Shown here piece by piece: positions 49,609 to 58,415 of a DNA stretch of 64,000 nucleotides. Every line of letters begins with the position of its first letter. Within the stretch, counting starts at the first letter, position 1. The notes beneath the pieces were generated by a model. That model was not told the DNA's origin. It did no database searches and saw only the letters and a program-made list of their open reading frames with translations. The DNA lies in assembly GCA_013396635.1 (NCBI GenBank), contig WBMW01005465.1, positions 937,307-1,001,306 of the forward strand, given 5' to 3'. The stretch comes from Penelope pileata. Its lineage: Eukaryota; Chordata; Aves; Galliformes; Cracidae. The translations under genes and the position numbers were made by a program.

Positions 49609-50708
49609 AAACTTTTCAGCCATCTGGATCCTCAGCAGATCTGTTGTTAATCAGCACACAATATGATAATTTTAACCCAGACTCAGATGCTAGAAGACCA
49701 CAAGTCACTCATTTGGTCCTCAGAGGAAGAAGACAACAGCGGAGGCATCCCTGAGTAGGAGGGGATCTAAGCCCCGCTTAGGGCTTGCTGCTACTGCTTG
49801 ATTTTACAAGCAGTATCTCAACTGCTGTTACGCCTTCAGATTCCACACTTAGTGTCCTCACCCCGGGTCATCCAGCACCTGGCTGATGACTGAGTCATGC
49901 TGCCAGCACCAGACTTGCTTGGCAACAGGTGTCCCCCCATCCTGGAGCCCAAAAGAGGGAGAGAGAAGCGGAGTTGATGCATCAGCAGCTTGCTTCCGTG
50001 CAGAGGCTGTGTGCTGTGTCATCACTTGTGCTCTCCCACCATCTCCTCGGGGCTGCTGATCCCAGGCCATGCTGGAGACTGAAGGGGCTGCCTCTGTCCC
50101 CTGCGCTGCTCTGACCACAGGGCTGACCTCTTTCTCCTCCTGCCCAAAGCCCAAGAGAAACTCACAAGTGCCAGCGGGACACCAGCCGATACAGAGCACA
50201 GCCCCACTTCTCACCAGTGGGGTGGGAAGGGCACCACAGGGGAGGCCCAAGGGAGTCCCAGGGCGAGATGGCTGTCGTGCGTCTGTGGTATTTGGAGAAG
50301 GGCTTGAAGAATCAATCCGTTATAACTGATGAGCTAAATATACTTGCTTCCTTTTCAACATTTTTCTTTTCCCTTCTTGTTTTTACTTACCTGATTCCAG
50401 GATGGTTGAGAGGCTGAAGTGCCCAGGAGATCCACAGTGGCCAAGAAGGTGTCAAAGTGAGCACCAGGTTCAGGGTATGTCAGGGGTCACTCAGGCTTTG
50501 TGGGAAGATTATGGGGCAGCACTGTGGCAAGAGGGGCTGGTGGTGACTGCAAGGTTGACTGCTGTCCTGGGAGGTCTTCACCACACAACCTCATTGGTCT
50601 CCCTCAGCAGCAGTGGCTGCTGGCTCTTCCCAAAGTGCAGCCCCAGCTCTCCTGAGTCCTTTAAATCCCATCCAGTGGCTCCTCACATCTCACAGCAATC
50701 AAAGGAAG

Positions 50709-50862
50709 GGATCCGAGTGCAAAAAAGAGGGAGGATCCTGGTGCAGATGGGGCTGTGATGCAAAAAAGAGGTGTCCCAGTGCCAAATTTGGCGTCCTGGT
50801 GCAACTGAGAGGGGTTCTGCTACAAAATGAGGGTCCTTTTGCAAAATGGAGGATCCTGGTGC
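50709..50862. repeat. Degenerate ~20-bp minisatellite
   Basis: About eight units of the type GGATCCTGGTGCAAAATGAG, for example ggatcctggtgcagatgg, gtcctggtgcaactgagag and ggatcctggtgcc. Confidence 0.7.
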
Positions 50863-50993
50863 CTGCTCACCTCTTTGGTGCTGGGGCAGCCCCACACATA
50901 GTTTGCAGTGCTGGCAGCACCCTTGGGGTTCCCCACTGCCACTGCAGCTCCACCTCGCCGCCCACAGACTCCTCTCCAGGTCCCACTCGCAAG

Positions 50994-51055
50994 CAGATGA
51001 TTTTTAAGGTCCCTTCCAACCCAAACCACTCTGTGATTCTGTCATTCTACAATTA
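50994..51055 (+). mobile_element. CR1-type LINE, 3' end fragment
   Basis: The sequence gatgatttttaaggtccctt, then ccaacccaaaccactctgtg, then attctgtcattctac is a recognisable CR1 3' terminus ending in ATTCTRTG-like units. Confidence 0.8.
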
Positions 51056-51244
51056 GGGGCAGAAGCCCCTTGTGCCCTGGTCAAGGGCAGTCAGCCATGG
51101 TCATTAGAAGCCCCTAGAGCTTCCTTGGGCTCACACCCTGCTGGCTTCCCCCCTTCTTCTATAAACCAGTACTCTTCCCCAAGAGGAACCAAAACCAGCA
51201 AGAAGTTCTGTGGGCGCTGGGGAAAGAGAAGTGATAGAAACACC

Positions 51245-51720
51245 TTGTGACAGGGGGAGGGGGAACATGAAGGGACGTGGGGAGACATAGTGACACAGAG
51301 ACATGGGGTTTGTTGAGGGATAGGGACATGGGAGGACATGGGGACATAAGGATATACAGGGACATGAGGATTTAGGAGATGATGAGTATATGGGGGGACA
51401 CGGGGACACTGGGGACATGGGAACACAGGAGGTCATGGAGACACAGGGACAAGGAGACATGAGGGGACGTGGGGACCTGAGGGGTCATGGGCATATGGGG
51501 ATTTGAGGACATTGGGGTTTATAGGAAGACATGATGATTTGGGGACAGGGGAGGAAATTGGGATATGGGGACATGGGGGACATAGGGAACATGGGAGGAC
51601 ATGGGAACATGGAGATAGTGGAACATGGCAGGGCATGGGGACACAGGTGGAAACGGGGATATGTGAAGACGTGGAGATGTAGGGGGACATGGGGACGTGA
51701 GGTACTTGGGGACATGACGT
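51245..51720. repeat. GGGGACATG minisatellite upstream of TLR21
   Basis: Nearly 480 bases are built from GGGGACATG-like units (ggggacatgg, gggacatgag, ggggacacgg) of about 9-12 bases. The strand is strongly purine-biased. Reading it backwards creates spurious Met-Ser-Pro-Cys-Pro open frames. The frequent G-runs could form quadruplexes. Confidence 0.85.
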
Positions 51721-51789
51721 AGTGCATCAGGGGAGTGGCATAGGCACTGGGGACAGGTGCCACTGCTGCATCTTCAGGATGTGAAAGGA

Positions 51790-51850
51790 GTCCCCACTGT
51801 CCACGTCAGTGGTGACGTGAAGCAATACCAGAACTTCCCTTTTTCACTCC
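51790..51850 (+). promoter_or_regulatory. TLR21: Candidate TLR21 proximal promoter: CRE palindrome and PU.1/IRF-like site
   Basis: CACGTCA at 51802-51808 and TGACGTG at 51813-51819 form a perfect inverted repeat around a 4-base spacer; both halves are CREB/ATF-like. About 12 bases on, the - strand of 51832-51849 reads gagtgaaaaagggaagttc, which resembles a PU.1 site (AAAGGGAAGT) fused to an IRF-like GTGAAAAA. Such sites suit a myeloid or B-cell innate receptor. This is inference from motif and position. Confidence 0.45.
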
Positions 51851-51859
51851 AGAAGGGAG

Positions 51860-51900
51860 AAAGCGGCTGAGGATGATGGAGACAGCAGAGGAGAAGGCAC
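51860..51900 (+). other. TLR21: Candidate TLR21 non-coding exon 1
   Basis: A donor-like gtgaga begins at 51901 and a strong pyrimidine tract with acceptor ccccccag ends at 52337, giving a 437-base intron. If used, the exon carries two ATGs (51873, 51876) out of frame with TLR21, making a small upstream open frame. The transcription start is not known. Confidence 0.4.
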
Positions 51901-52069
51901 GTGAGAGTGGGAAGAAAGGGGATCTCCTATAGCCCTGTCTCTGACCCCAGCCCGGCGCCGGTCCTATCCCCAGCACCCCTCCTGTCCCCAAATCCCTGCA
52001 TCCCTGTCCCCAACGCTCCCCATACCCATCCTCTTGTCCCCAAATCCTCAACTCCCTATCGCAAACCAG

Positions 52070-52298
52070 GTCTGCACTGGATTTTACTGGGAGGAGGGCA
52101 GTGGGAGAGCACTGGGTTATACTGGGAGGGGGGACTGGGTCACATTTAGTGGCACTGGGTTATACTGGGAGTTGGTCACTGGGCTATTGTGAGTGGAACT
52201 GGGCTATACTGGGCAGCGCTGGTCATGGTGGGCAGCACTTAGTTATACTGGAAGGGGGTCACTGAGTTATCCTTGGTAGCGCTGGGTTGTACTGGTCT
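52070..52298. repeat. TTATACTGGGA-type minisatellite just before the TLR21 coding exon
   Basis: Repeated cactgggttatactgggag-like units, of variable spacing (about 25-45 bases). They run to within about 40 bases of the TLR21 acceptor and lie inside the presumed 5' intron. Confidence 0.8.
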
Positions 52299-52350
52299 CT
52301 GTCCTGCAGCCCCTCAACCTTCCCTGTCTCCCCCCAGGCCCACCACCAAG

Positions 52351-55248
52351 ATGTGTCCCTCTGCTGCTGCACCCCACTGCCACCCACCCCGGCTGCTGCT
52401 GCTGGTGATGGTGACAGTGACGCTGGTGCCAGGGGTGCACCCATACGGCTTTCACAACTGCATTGAGGATGCCTGGGCACCTTGGCGCTTCCGCTGTGTC
52501 CAGCGCTTCCTGGAATCCCCTGCACCGGCGGTGTCGGACCTGCCACCACGCGCCATCGCGCTCAACCTGTCACACAACGCCATGCGCTGCCTGCCGCCCG
52601 CCACCTTCGCCCATTTGCCACGACTGCGCATCCTCGACCTGACCTACAACAAACTGGAGACCCTCAGCCCCGGTGCATTTTATGGGCTGGGAGCACTGCT
52701 GGTTCTCGACCTGTCTTACAACCAGCTGGCCACGCTGGCCGATGGTGCTTTTACTGGCTTGGACAACCTGACCTCACTGCGAATCGAGCATAACCCACTC
52801 AGCACGGTGTCACCCGGCGCCCTGCTGCCACTCACCAGCCTGCGCCTCCTGTCCCTGCAGGGCGGGCGGCTGAGCGGGCTGGGGGCAGTGGCGGAGGCAG
52901 TGCAGGGCTTGGCACAGTTGCAGGAGCTGGATCTGTGTGAGAACAACCTGACAACGCTGGGGCCAGGTCCACCACTGCCCACCACGCTGGTCAACCTGCG
53001 GCTGTGCAACAACTCGCTGGCGGAGCTGGCAGGGGGCAGCCCGGCAATGCTGCGGCACGTGCGGACACTCGACCTGTCCTATAACAATATCTCACGGGCA
53101 GAGGCCTTCACCCCCTTCCACCTGCACAACATCAGCCTGCTCCGCCTGACTGGCAACCCCTTGAACGTCTTCCGCCTGTTGAACGTCTCTGACATCCGGC
53201 CCCGTAACCTAGACTTCTCAGGGCTGGTGCTGGGGGCCGGGGGGGTGAGCGAGGTGTGCCGGAGGTTGCGGGGCCCTCAGGCCTTGCAGCAGCTGCGGTT
53301 ACAACGCAACAGGCTGAAGGTGCTGCAGAGTAAGGCGCTGGAGCCCTGCCCTGTGCTGGGGGAGCTGGATCTGTCGCGGAATCGGCTGCGGCAGCTGGGC
53401 TGTGCCAGCCGGCTGCTGCGGAAGAAACAGCGGGAGGAGCTGACAGCGCTGACAGTGGAGCACAACTTGCTGCAGCGACTGCCTTCCTGTCCGAGGGCCC
53501 AGGTGCTGCCACGGCTGTACAACATTTCCTTCCGCTACAACCGCATCCTGATCGTTGGGCCCCATGCCTTCGCCTACGCCCCAGCCCTGCAGGTGCTGTG
53601 GCTCAACATCAACAGCCTGGCCCGGCTGGACCGGGAGGCGCTGCGGGGGCTGCACAACCTGACGGAGCTGCGGCTGGACAACAACCTGCTGACCGACCTC
53701 TACAACGGCTCCTTTGCTGACCTCGGCAGCCTGCGCACCCTCAACCTGCGCAACAACCGCGTCTCCGTCCTCTTCCCCCACGTCTTCCAGGGGCTGGTGC
53801 AGCTGCAGACTCTGGATCTAGGGGGCAACAACCTGCGCCACCTGGCAGCGCAGTCCCTGCAGGGGCTGCCCAGCCTGAGCAAGCTGTACCTGGACCGCAA
53901 CCGGCTGCTGGAGGTGTGCAGCACGGTGTTCGCCCCGGTGCAGGCTACCCTGGGGGTGCTGGACCTGCAGGCCAACAACCTGCAGTACATCTCGAAGCGG
54001 CAGCGTCAGCAGCCACCCTTCCGCTACCTGCGCAGCTTGTACGACCTGAAGCTGCAGGCACAGCAGCCCTATGGGCTGAAGGTGCTGCCCCACCACTTCT
54101 TCCAGGGTTTGGTGGGGCTGAAGAGGCTGTCGTTGTCACAGAACAAGCTGCTGGCCATCCCATCTGATGTCTTCCAGGACCTGGGCCAGCTGCGCTTCCT
54201 GACGTTGGCTGACAGCAGCAATGGGATGCAGGACCTGCCCGACGGCATCTTCAGAAACCTGGGGAACCTGCAGATCCTGGACCTGGAGAACGTGGGGCTG
54301 CACTCGGTCACTCTGGAGGTCTTCGGCAACCTCAGCCAGCTGCAGGAGCTGCACTTGGCCAAGAATGAGCTGAAGACCTTCAACTACAGCGTTGCCAGCC
54401 AGCTGCCCTCCTTGCGCTACCTGGACCTGCGCAAGTGTCCGCTGAGCTGCACCTGTGACAACACGTGGCTGAAGGGCTGGCTGAACAACAGCCGCGTGCA
54501 GGTTGTCTACCCCTACAACTACACCTGCAGCTTGCAGCACCACGCCTACATCCACAGCTTCGACACTCATGTCTGCTTCCTGGACCTGGGGCTCTACCTC
54601 TTCGCTGGGACAGCACCAGCAGCGCTCCTGCTGATGCTGCTGCCGGTGGTGTACCACCGTGCCTACTGGAGGCTGCGGTACCACTGGTACCTTCTGCGGT
54701 GCTGGGTCAACCAGCAGTGGCGGCGGGAGGAAGAGCGCTACGTCTACGACAGCTTTGTGTCCTACAATTCGGCTGATGAAGGCTGGGTGCTGCAGAAGCT
54801 GGTGCCCGAGCTGGAGCGTGGCGCCTTCCGACTGTGCCTGCACCACCGCGACTTCCAGCCGGGCCGCAGCATCGTCGACAACATCGTGGATGCTGTCTAC
54901 AACAGCCGGAAGACGGTGTGCGTGGTGAGCCGCAACTACCTGCGCAGTGAGTGGTGCTCCCTGGAGGTGCAGCTGGCCAGCTACCGGCTGCTGGATGAGC
55001 GTCGGGACATCCTGGTCCTGGTGCTGCTGGAGGACGTGGGCGATGCTGAGCTGTCTGCCTACCACCGCATGCGGCGGGTGCTGCTGCGGCGCACCTACCT
55101 GCGCTGGCCCCCCGACCCCCCAGCCCAGCCCCTGTTCTGGGCACGGCTGAAGAGGGCACTGAGGTGGGGAGAGGGAGGCGAGGAGGAGGAGGAGGAACGT
55201 TTGAGCGGAGGGACAGGTAGGAGTGGGGAGGGGGACAAGCAGATGTAG
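52351..55248 (+). CDS. TLR21: TLR21, Toll-like receptor 21 (CpG-DNA sensor)
   Basis: One uninterrupted coding exon of 965 codons. Residues 15-29 (LLLLVMVTVTLVPGV) form a signal peptide core. About 25 leucine-rich repeats follow (LDLSYNQLATL type), then an LRR C-terminal cap with CPLSCTCDNTWLKGW (about 693-745), a membrane helix LGLYLFAGTAPAALLLMLLP (about 745-770) and a TIR domain (797 to about 940). The TIR domain has box 1 YDSFVSY, box 2 RDFQPGR (near 833) and box 3 FW (929). The tail is acidic (GEGGEEEEEE). No long Z-loop as in TLR7/8/9 is seen, only a basic LLRKKQREE insert near 356-364, in line with the TLR11-type lineage. TLR21 senses unmethylated CpG DNA in endosomes and signals through MyD88, doing the job of mammalian TLR9. 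I chose ATG 52351 (A at -3) because an acceptor at 52337 lies between it and the in-frame ATG at 52273, which sits in a minisatellite. Confidence 0.93.
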   Translation: MCPSAAAPHCHPPRLLLLVMVTVTLVPGVHPYGFHNCIEDAWAPWRFRCVQRFLESPAPAVSDLPPRAIALNLSHNAMRCLPPATFAHLPRLRILDLTYNKLETLSPGAFYGLGALLVLDLSYNQLATLADGAFTGLDNLTSLRIEHNPLSTVSPGALLPLTSLRLLSLQGGRLSGLGAVAEAVQGLAQLQELDLCENNLTTLGPGPPLPTTLVNLRLCNNSLAELAGGSPAMLRHVRTLDLSYNNISRAEAFTPFHLHNISLLRLTGNPLNVFRLLNVSDIRPRNLDFSGLVLGAGGVSEVCRRLRGPQALQQLRLQRNRLKVLQSKALEPCPVLGELDLSRNRLRQLGCASRLLRKKQREELTALTVEHNLLQRLPSCPRAQVLPRLYNISFRYNRILIVGPHAFAYAPALQVLWLNINSLARLDREALRGLHNLTELRLDNNLLTDLYNGSFADLGSLRTLNLRNNRVSVLFPHVFQGLVQLQTLDLGGNNLRHLAAQSLQGLPSLSKLYLDRNRLLEVCSTVFAPVQATLGVLDLQANNLQYISKRQRQQPPFRYLRSLYDLKLQAQQPYGLKVLPHHFFQGLVGLKRLSLSQNKLLAIPSDVFQDLGQLRFLTLADSSNGMQDLPDGIFRNLGNLQILDLENVGLHSVTLEVFGNLSQLQELHLAKNELKTFNYSVASQLPSLRYLDLRKCPLSCTCDNTWLKGWLNNSRVQVVYPYNYTCSLQHHAYIHSFDTHVCFLDLGLYLFAGTAPAALLLMLLPVVYHRAYWRLRYHWYLLRCWVNQQWRREEERYVYDSFVSYNSADEGWVLQKLVPELERGAFRLCLHHRDFQPGRSIVDNIVDAVYNSRKTVCVVSRNYLRSEWCSLEVQLASYRLLDERRDILVLVLLEDVGDAELSAYHRMRRVLLRRTYLRWPPDPPAQPLFWARLKRALRWGEGGEEEEEERLSGGTGRSGEGDKQM

Positions 55249-55312
55249 TGGGGATGTCAGCACGCTGTAGGGTGGGGGAAAACCAGCCAGGGGATGGGAG
55301 ACAACAAATGGT

Positions 55313-55565
55313 TGTTTTGGGGTTGTTTTGGAGGGGAACGGACAGTCTGGGTGAGGGAAGCTGTTCTTGGGTCTGTTTGGAAGGGAATCAACGTTTTGTG
55401 GTGAGAAAAGCCCTTCTGGGGTCTTTTCAGTGGAGAGCCAGGCAATTTGCAGTGGAAAAAAAGCCGTTTTGGGATCCTCTTGGAGGAGAATGGTCATTTT
55501 GGGATGAGAAAAGACATTTTGGTGTCTGTTTGGTGGAAAATCTGGTGGACAAACAGATTTTGAGC
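55313..55565. repeat. ~50-bp minisatellite, about 5 units, after TLR21
   Basis: Units of 49-53 bases of the form GGGTCTGTTTGGAAGGGAAT, then about 10-15 variable bases, then GAGAAAAGCC-TTTT. They begin near 55319, 55370, 55419, 55471 and 55521, and lie between the TLR21 stop codon and the NDRG4 3' end. Confidence 0.75.
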
Positions 55566-55599
55566 AAAGTGTGCCAAGGAGGGGGAGACCAGGAGATCC

Positions 55600-56285
55600 C
55601 ATATCCTCCCAGTATCACCAGAACCCCCCTGGCACTGCCATTTCCCCATTGGAAACATCCAGTGCGCTCAGCCCACCCTCCCAGGGTTCCTCCAGGACAA
55701 ACATTCTCCCCTGGAGCACCCCAGTATCCCATTACCCCCCTCCTGAAACCCTATCTTCCCTTCAAACACCCTTAATATCCCCAGAGACACTGTATTCCCT
55801 AGGACCACCCCAGAGTCACCCATTTCCCCCCAAACCACCCATTTGTCCCCTCATCTCCCCCCCAATATCCCCAGAGCCTCTTGTTTTCCCCTCAGAGCCA
55901 CTCAATATACCAAGTCTTCCCCCAGGGGTCCCCCAGGACCCCCCCAGGATCCCCATTCCACCCCCCCCATTGCCTCCTATTACCCTCCCAGGTCCCCCAT
56001 GGCTCCCTATTCCCACGCAGGACCCCAGTTTCCCCCTCAGACCCCCACGCTCTCCACAGTCCCCCAGGGATGCCCCAGGACCACCCTAGAATCCTCATCC
56101 TCCCCATTTCCCCATTTCCCTCTTCCCCCCACCCCAATCCATCCCCAGTGTCCACAGAGCCCTCCACTTACCCCATCCTGGACCTGCATTTTCCCCAATC
56201 AGAACACCCATTTCCCTCCTTGGGACCCCCAAAGCTCCCCTCCATGTGCACCGTGGTCCCCCCCTCCCAGCTGCACAGCTCCCAG
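55600..56285. repeat. C-rich polypyrimidine minisatellite-like tract
   Basis: About 700 bases of CCCC-rich degenerate units (for example cccccagtatccc, cacccatttcccccc, aatatccccagagcc). The tract is strongly strand-asymmetric and creates overlapping Pro-rich open frames that are artefacts. It may lie in the TLR21 3' UTR or the intergenic space. Confidence 0.7.
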
Positions 56286-56339
56286 CCCGAATGTGCCCCT
56301 GCTCAGCCAGTGGGAAGAGCACAGCAGGTTCTTATCATC

Positions 56340-56345
56340 TTTATT
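56340..56345 (-). terminator. Poly(A) signal for NDRG4
   Basis: TTTATT on the + strand is AATAAA on the - strand, about 1.9 kb past the NDRG4 stop codon, which suits the long 3' UTR this gene is known for. The - strand context is tattaataaagatgat. Confidence 0.5.
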
Positions 56346-58260
56346 AATATTTCTTTTTTTCCAATACAGTAAATCCTCTCTACAGCGACAGGTTAGTTAA
56401 ATCTGGTTTACATATTGCCGTCTTGTGTAAGAACTGTGGCCTCGACACCGCTGTGACAAAACCAGGTTGCGCTCGGACGGGGAGAGGGGGAAATGCGTTA
56501 AATTCTGATGTGACCGGGAAAGGAGGAAATCCAATAAAACCAAAAGAACGAACCACAGAGGAAACGGATCGGACCAACAAAACTCAGGTGGGAAACCGAA
56601 GGCAAGCACAGCCAGACCACCTCAAATGGAACCACACGGCACTGCTTGTACGAGAAAACAAGGGGGGACAACCCCAAGGGTCAGGGATTGGACAACCCCG
56701 TATATATAGTATGTATAGGTATTTATATATATATCATCTGGGGGGACACGCTGAGAAAAGGGGTGGGTGATGGCAGTGGTATCTACAGAAAAAAGGAGCT
56801 ACTTAGCGCTCAGAGTCACACCGAGAAGGAAGCACACGGCAGAATGAACGGGGGAAGATGGGAGCACTGGCGTCTCGGGGTGGCCATTCATTACGGGGTG
56901 CTGAGCGGGGCAGGAGCCCTTGAACACCCGCTGGGAGCCCCACGGCCCCTTGCTGGGGGGCCAGGTGTGGGGCCAGGGCCTGTGGGGGAGTGCTTCAAGG
57001 GGCCACGTGGGACCTGGCACGGCCCTACGTGCGCTGTCCCCGCGCCCTCTGGGGTTCTGCTCTGGCGGCACGTGGTGGATCCTCCATGGGGCTCTGCTGC
57101 CGCCCTGTCCCAGGCCACCACGAGGCCCCGAGCACCCGTCACTGATGGGCCTGGGGGGAGCCGAGCCCTTGAGAGATGGCCCACTCTGTGCAGGTGAGAC
57201 ATGGGGGGATTTGTCCCCCATGGGCAAAGCCGGGTGCTGGAGTGCTCCCCATGTGCCATGGGTCACCCCGCAGGGCCGGCGTGCCAAGGCGGGGGCACCC
57301 AGCAGCGCAGGGGGGCTGGGGGCTTCCCGGAGCGGGGTGGGCTCATCTTATTGCTAATGGCTGTGCCGCAGTGGCAGCCCCAGGCTGTGACCAGACTGGA
57401 GGGGGGATCCCAGGGCCTTTGCCTTGCGACATCCCCAGGCCCAGCAGCCTCAGAGCCCTGGTGGCCTCAGAGCTGAAGTGAGTGCCAGTGTGCCAGGGGA
57501 CAGGCCAGGCAAGGGGCAGACTGCTGCCCCAGGGTACATTTTTGGTGGCAGGCAGTGATTGTCCTTCTTGCAACAAAAACAGGGCCAAGCGCTGCCATGT
57601 GAGTGTGGGCTGGGGGGACACCTGTGACCCCTCCTGCTGCCCTGAGGGGTCTCAGAGCAGGGCAGGCGGGGACCTGGCCCCTGTCCTGGGGTGCGTGGTG
57701 GGGATGGGTAAGCAGGGCAGGGGAGCCCAGGGAATGACCAGCGAGGAGATGAGTGGGAGCTGCAGCCCCAGGATGGGCACAGGGATCTCTGCCAAAATGG
57801 GCCCAGCACCGAACACCAGGCACATCGCCCCGGCCCTGCCCTCCTTCTGGTTCACCTTGGGAGACCGACCTACCTCCTGCATCCTCTCTGCGTCCTGCCA
57901 TCCTGTCCACATCCTGCTGTCCCCTTCCATCCCACATCCCGCCCCGTCCCACTGTCCCACCCTGCTCACCCATCCCGGCCACATTCCCTGCCACCCCCAC
58001 CCCAGCCAGAATCGAGCAGTGCCGAGGAGGGTGAGGGCCAGGCAGAGCCCTGTGTGGCTGCTGAGGCTCTGAGCCTGGAGGTGACAATGAGGAGCCCCTC
58101 TGGTGCCCAGCGATGGGGGGAGGCCAACAGCAAAGAAGATGAATCGACCCCGAGGGAGCGAGGGCACTGGCAGAGGTCGTCTGCGGGGCGGGTGGGTGCT
58201 GGCAGGATGCTGACAGATGGGAGATGGCTCCGGAGGAAACGGCAGTGGTGGCCGTGGGCC
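56346..58260 (-). other. NDRG4: NDRG4 3' UTR
   Basis: GC-rich sequence without a credible exon, running from the NDRG4 stop to the AATAAA. It includes a TA-rich island at 56699-56738. An AATAAA on the + strand at 56533-56538 could end a long TLR21 transcript, in which case the two 3' UTRs would overlap. Confidence 0.5.
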
Positions 58261-58415
58261 TCAGCACGATACCTCCATGGTGTGGTTGATCTGCCCCATG
58301 GCCTCGGTGCTCTCCGAATGGGTGCAGGCACGTGGGCGGGCGCCGTCCACCGAACTGGCGCTGGTGAGCGAGGCTGTGCGGGAGCGAGCCAGGCGGGTCA
58401 TGCTGGCAGATGGCA
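58261..58415 (-). CDS. NDRG4: NDRG4 last coding exon and stop
   Basis: 155 bases from acceptor cccctgcag to TGA at 58263-58261. Reads PSASMTRLARSRTASLTSAS, then SVDGARPRACTHSES and GQINHTMEVSC. The basic, Ser/Thr-rich segment is the phosphorylated tail of NDRG proteins. Confidence 0.93.

Larger units (their letters stand above)
49610..51240. other. Gene-free stretch across the AT-to-GC transition
   Basis: Base composition rises sharply near 49.8 kb and stays GC-rich to the end of the window. No conserved exon was recognised. The stretch contains a 20-bp-unit minisatellite and a CR1 tail (separate entries). Confidence 0.6.

Noticed and set aside
51245..51720. CRISPR-like spaced repeats
   Set aside because: Units are short, variable and contiguous without unique spacers, in an animal genome; this is a minisatellite.
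51091..51763. Several - strand frames rich in Met-Ser-Pro-Cys-Pro
   Set aside because: They are translations of the GGGGACATG minisatellite and have no protein-like composition.
52273..52350. Upstream in-frame ATG extending TLR21 by 26 residues
   Set aside because: The added residues precede a strong splice acceptor, come from minisatellite and pyrimidine-tract sequence, and would push the signal peptide inward.
53299..53781. 160-codon antisense frame within TLR21 repeats
   Set aside because: Same artefact: the leucine-rich repeats on the + strand give regular LQ/VQ-rich antisense peptides.
54136..55602. 488-codon open frame on the - strand, antisense to the TLR21 TIR region
   Set aside because: It is a shadow frame from GC-rich codon use of TLR21. 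Its translation is Gln/Val/Leu-rich low complexity without any domain, and no promoter or splice logic supports it.
55571..56400. Overlapping Pro-rich + strand frames of 160-185 codons
   Set aside because: Generated by the C-rich degenerate repeat; all three frames are open for the same reason.
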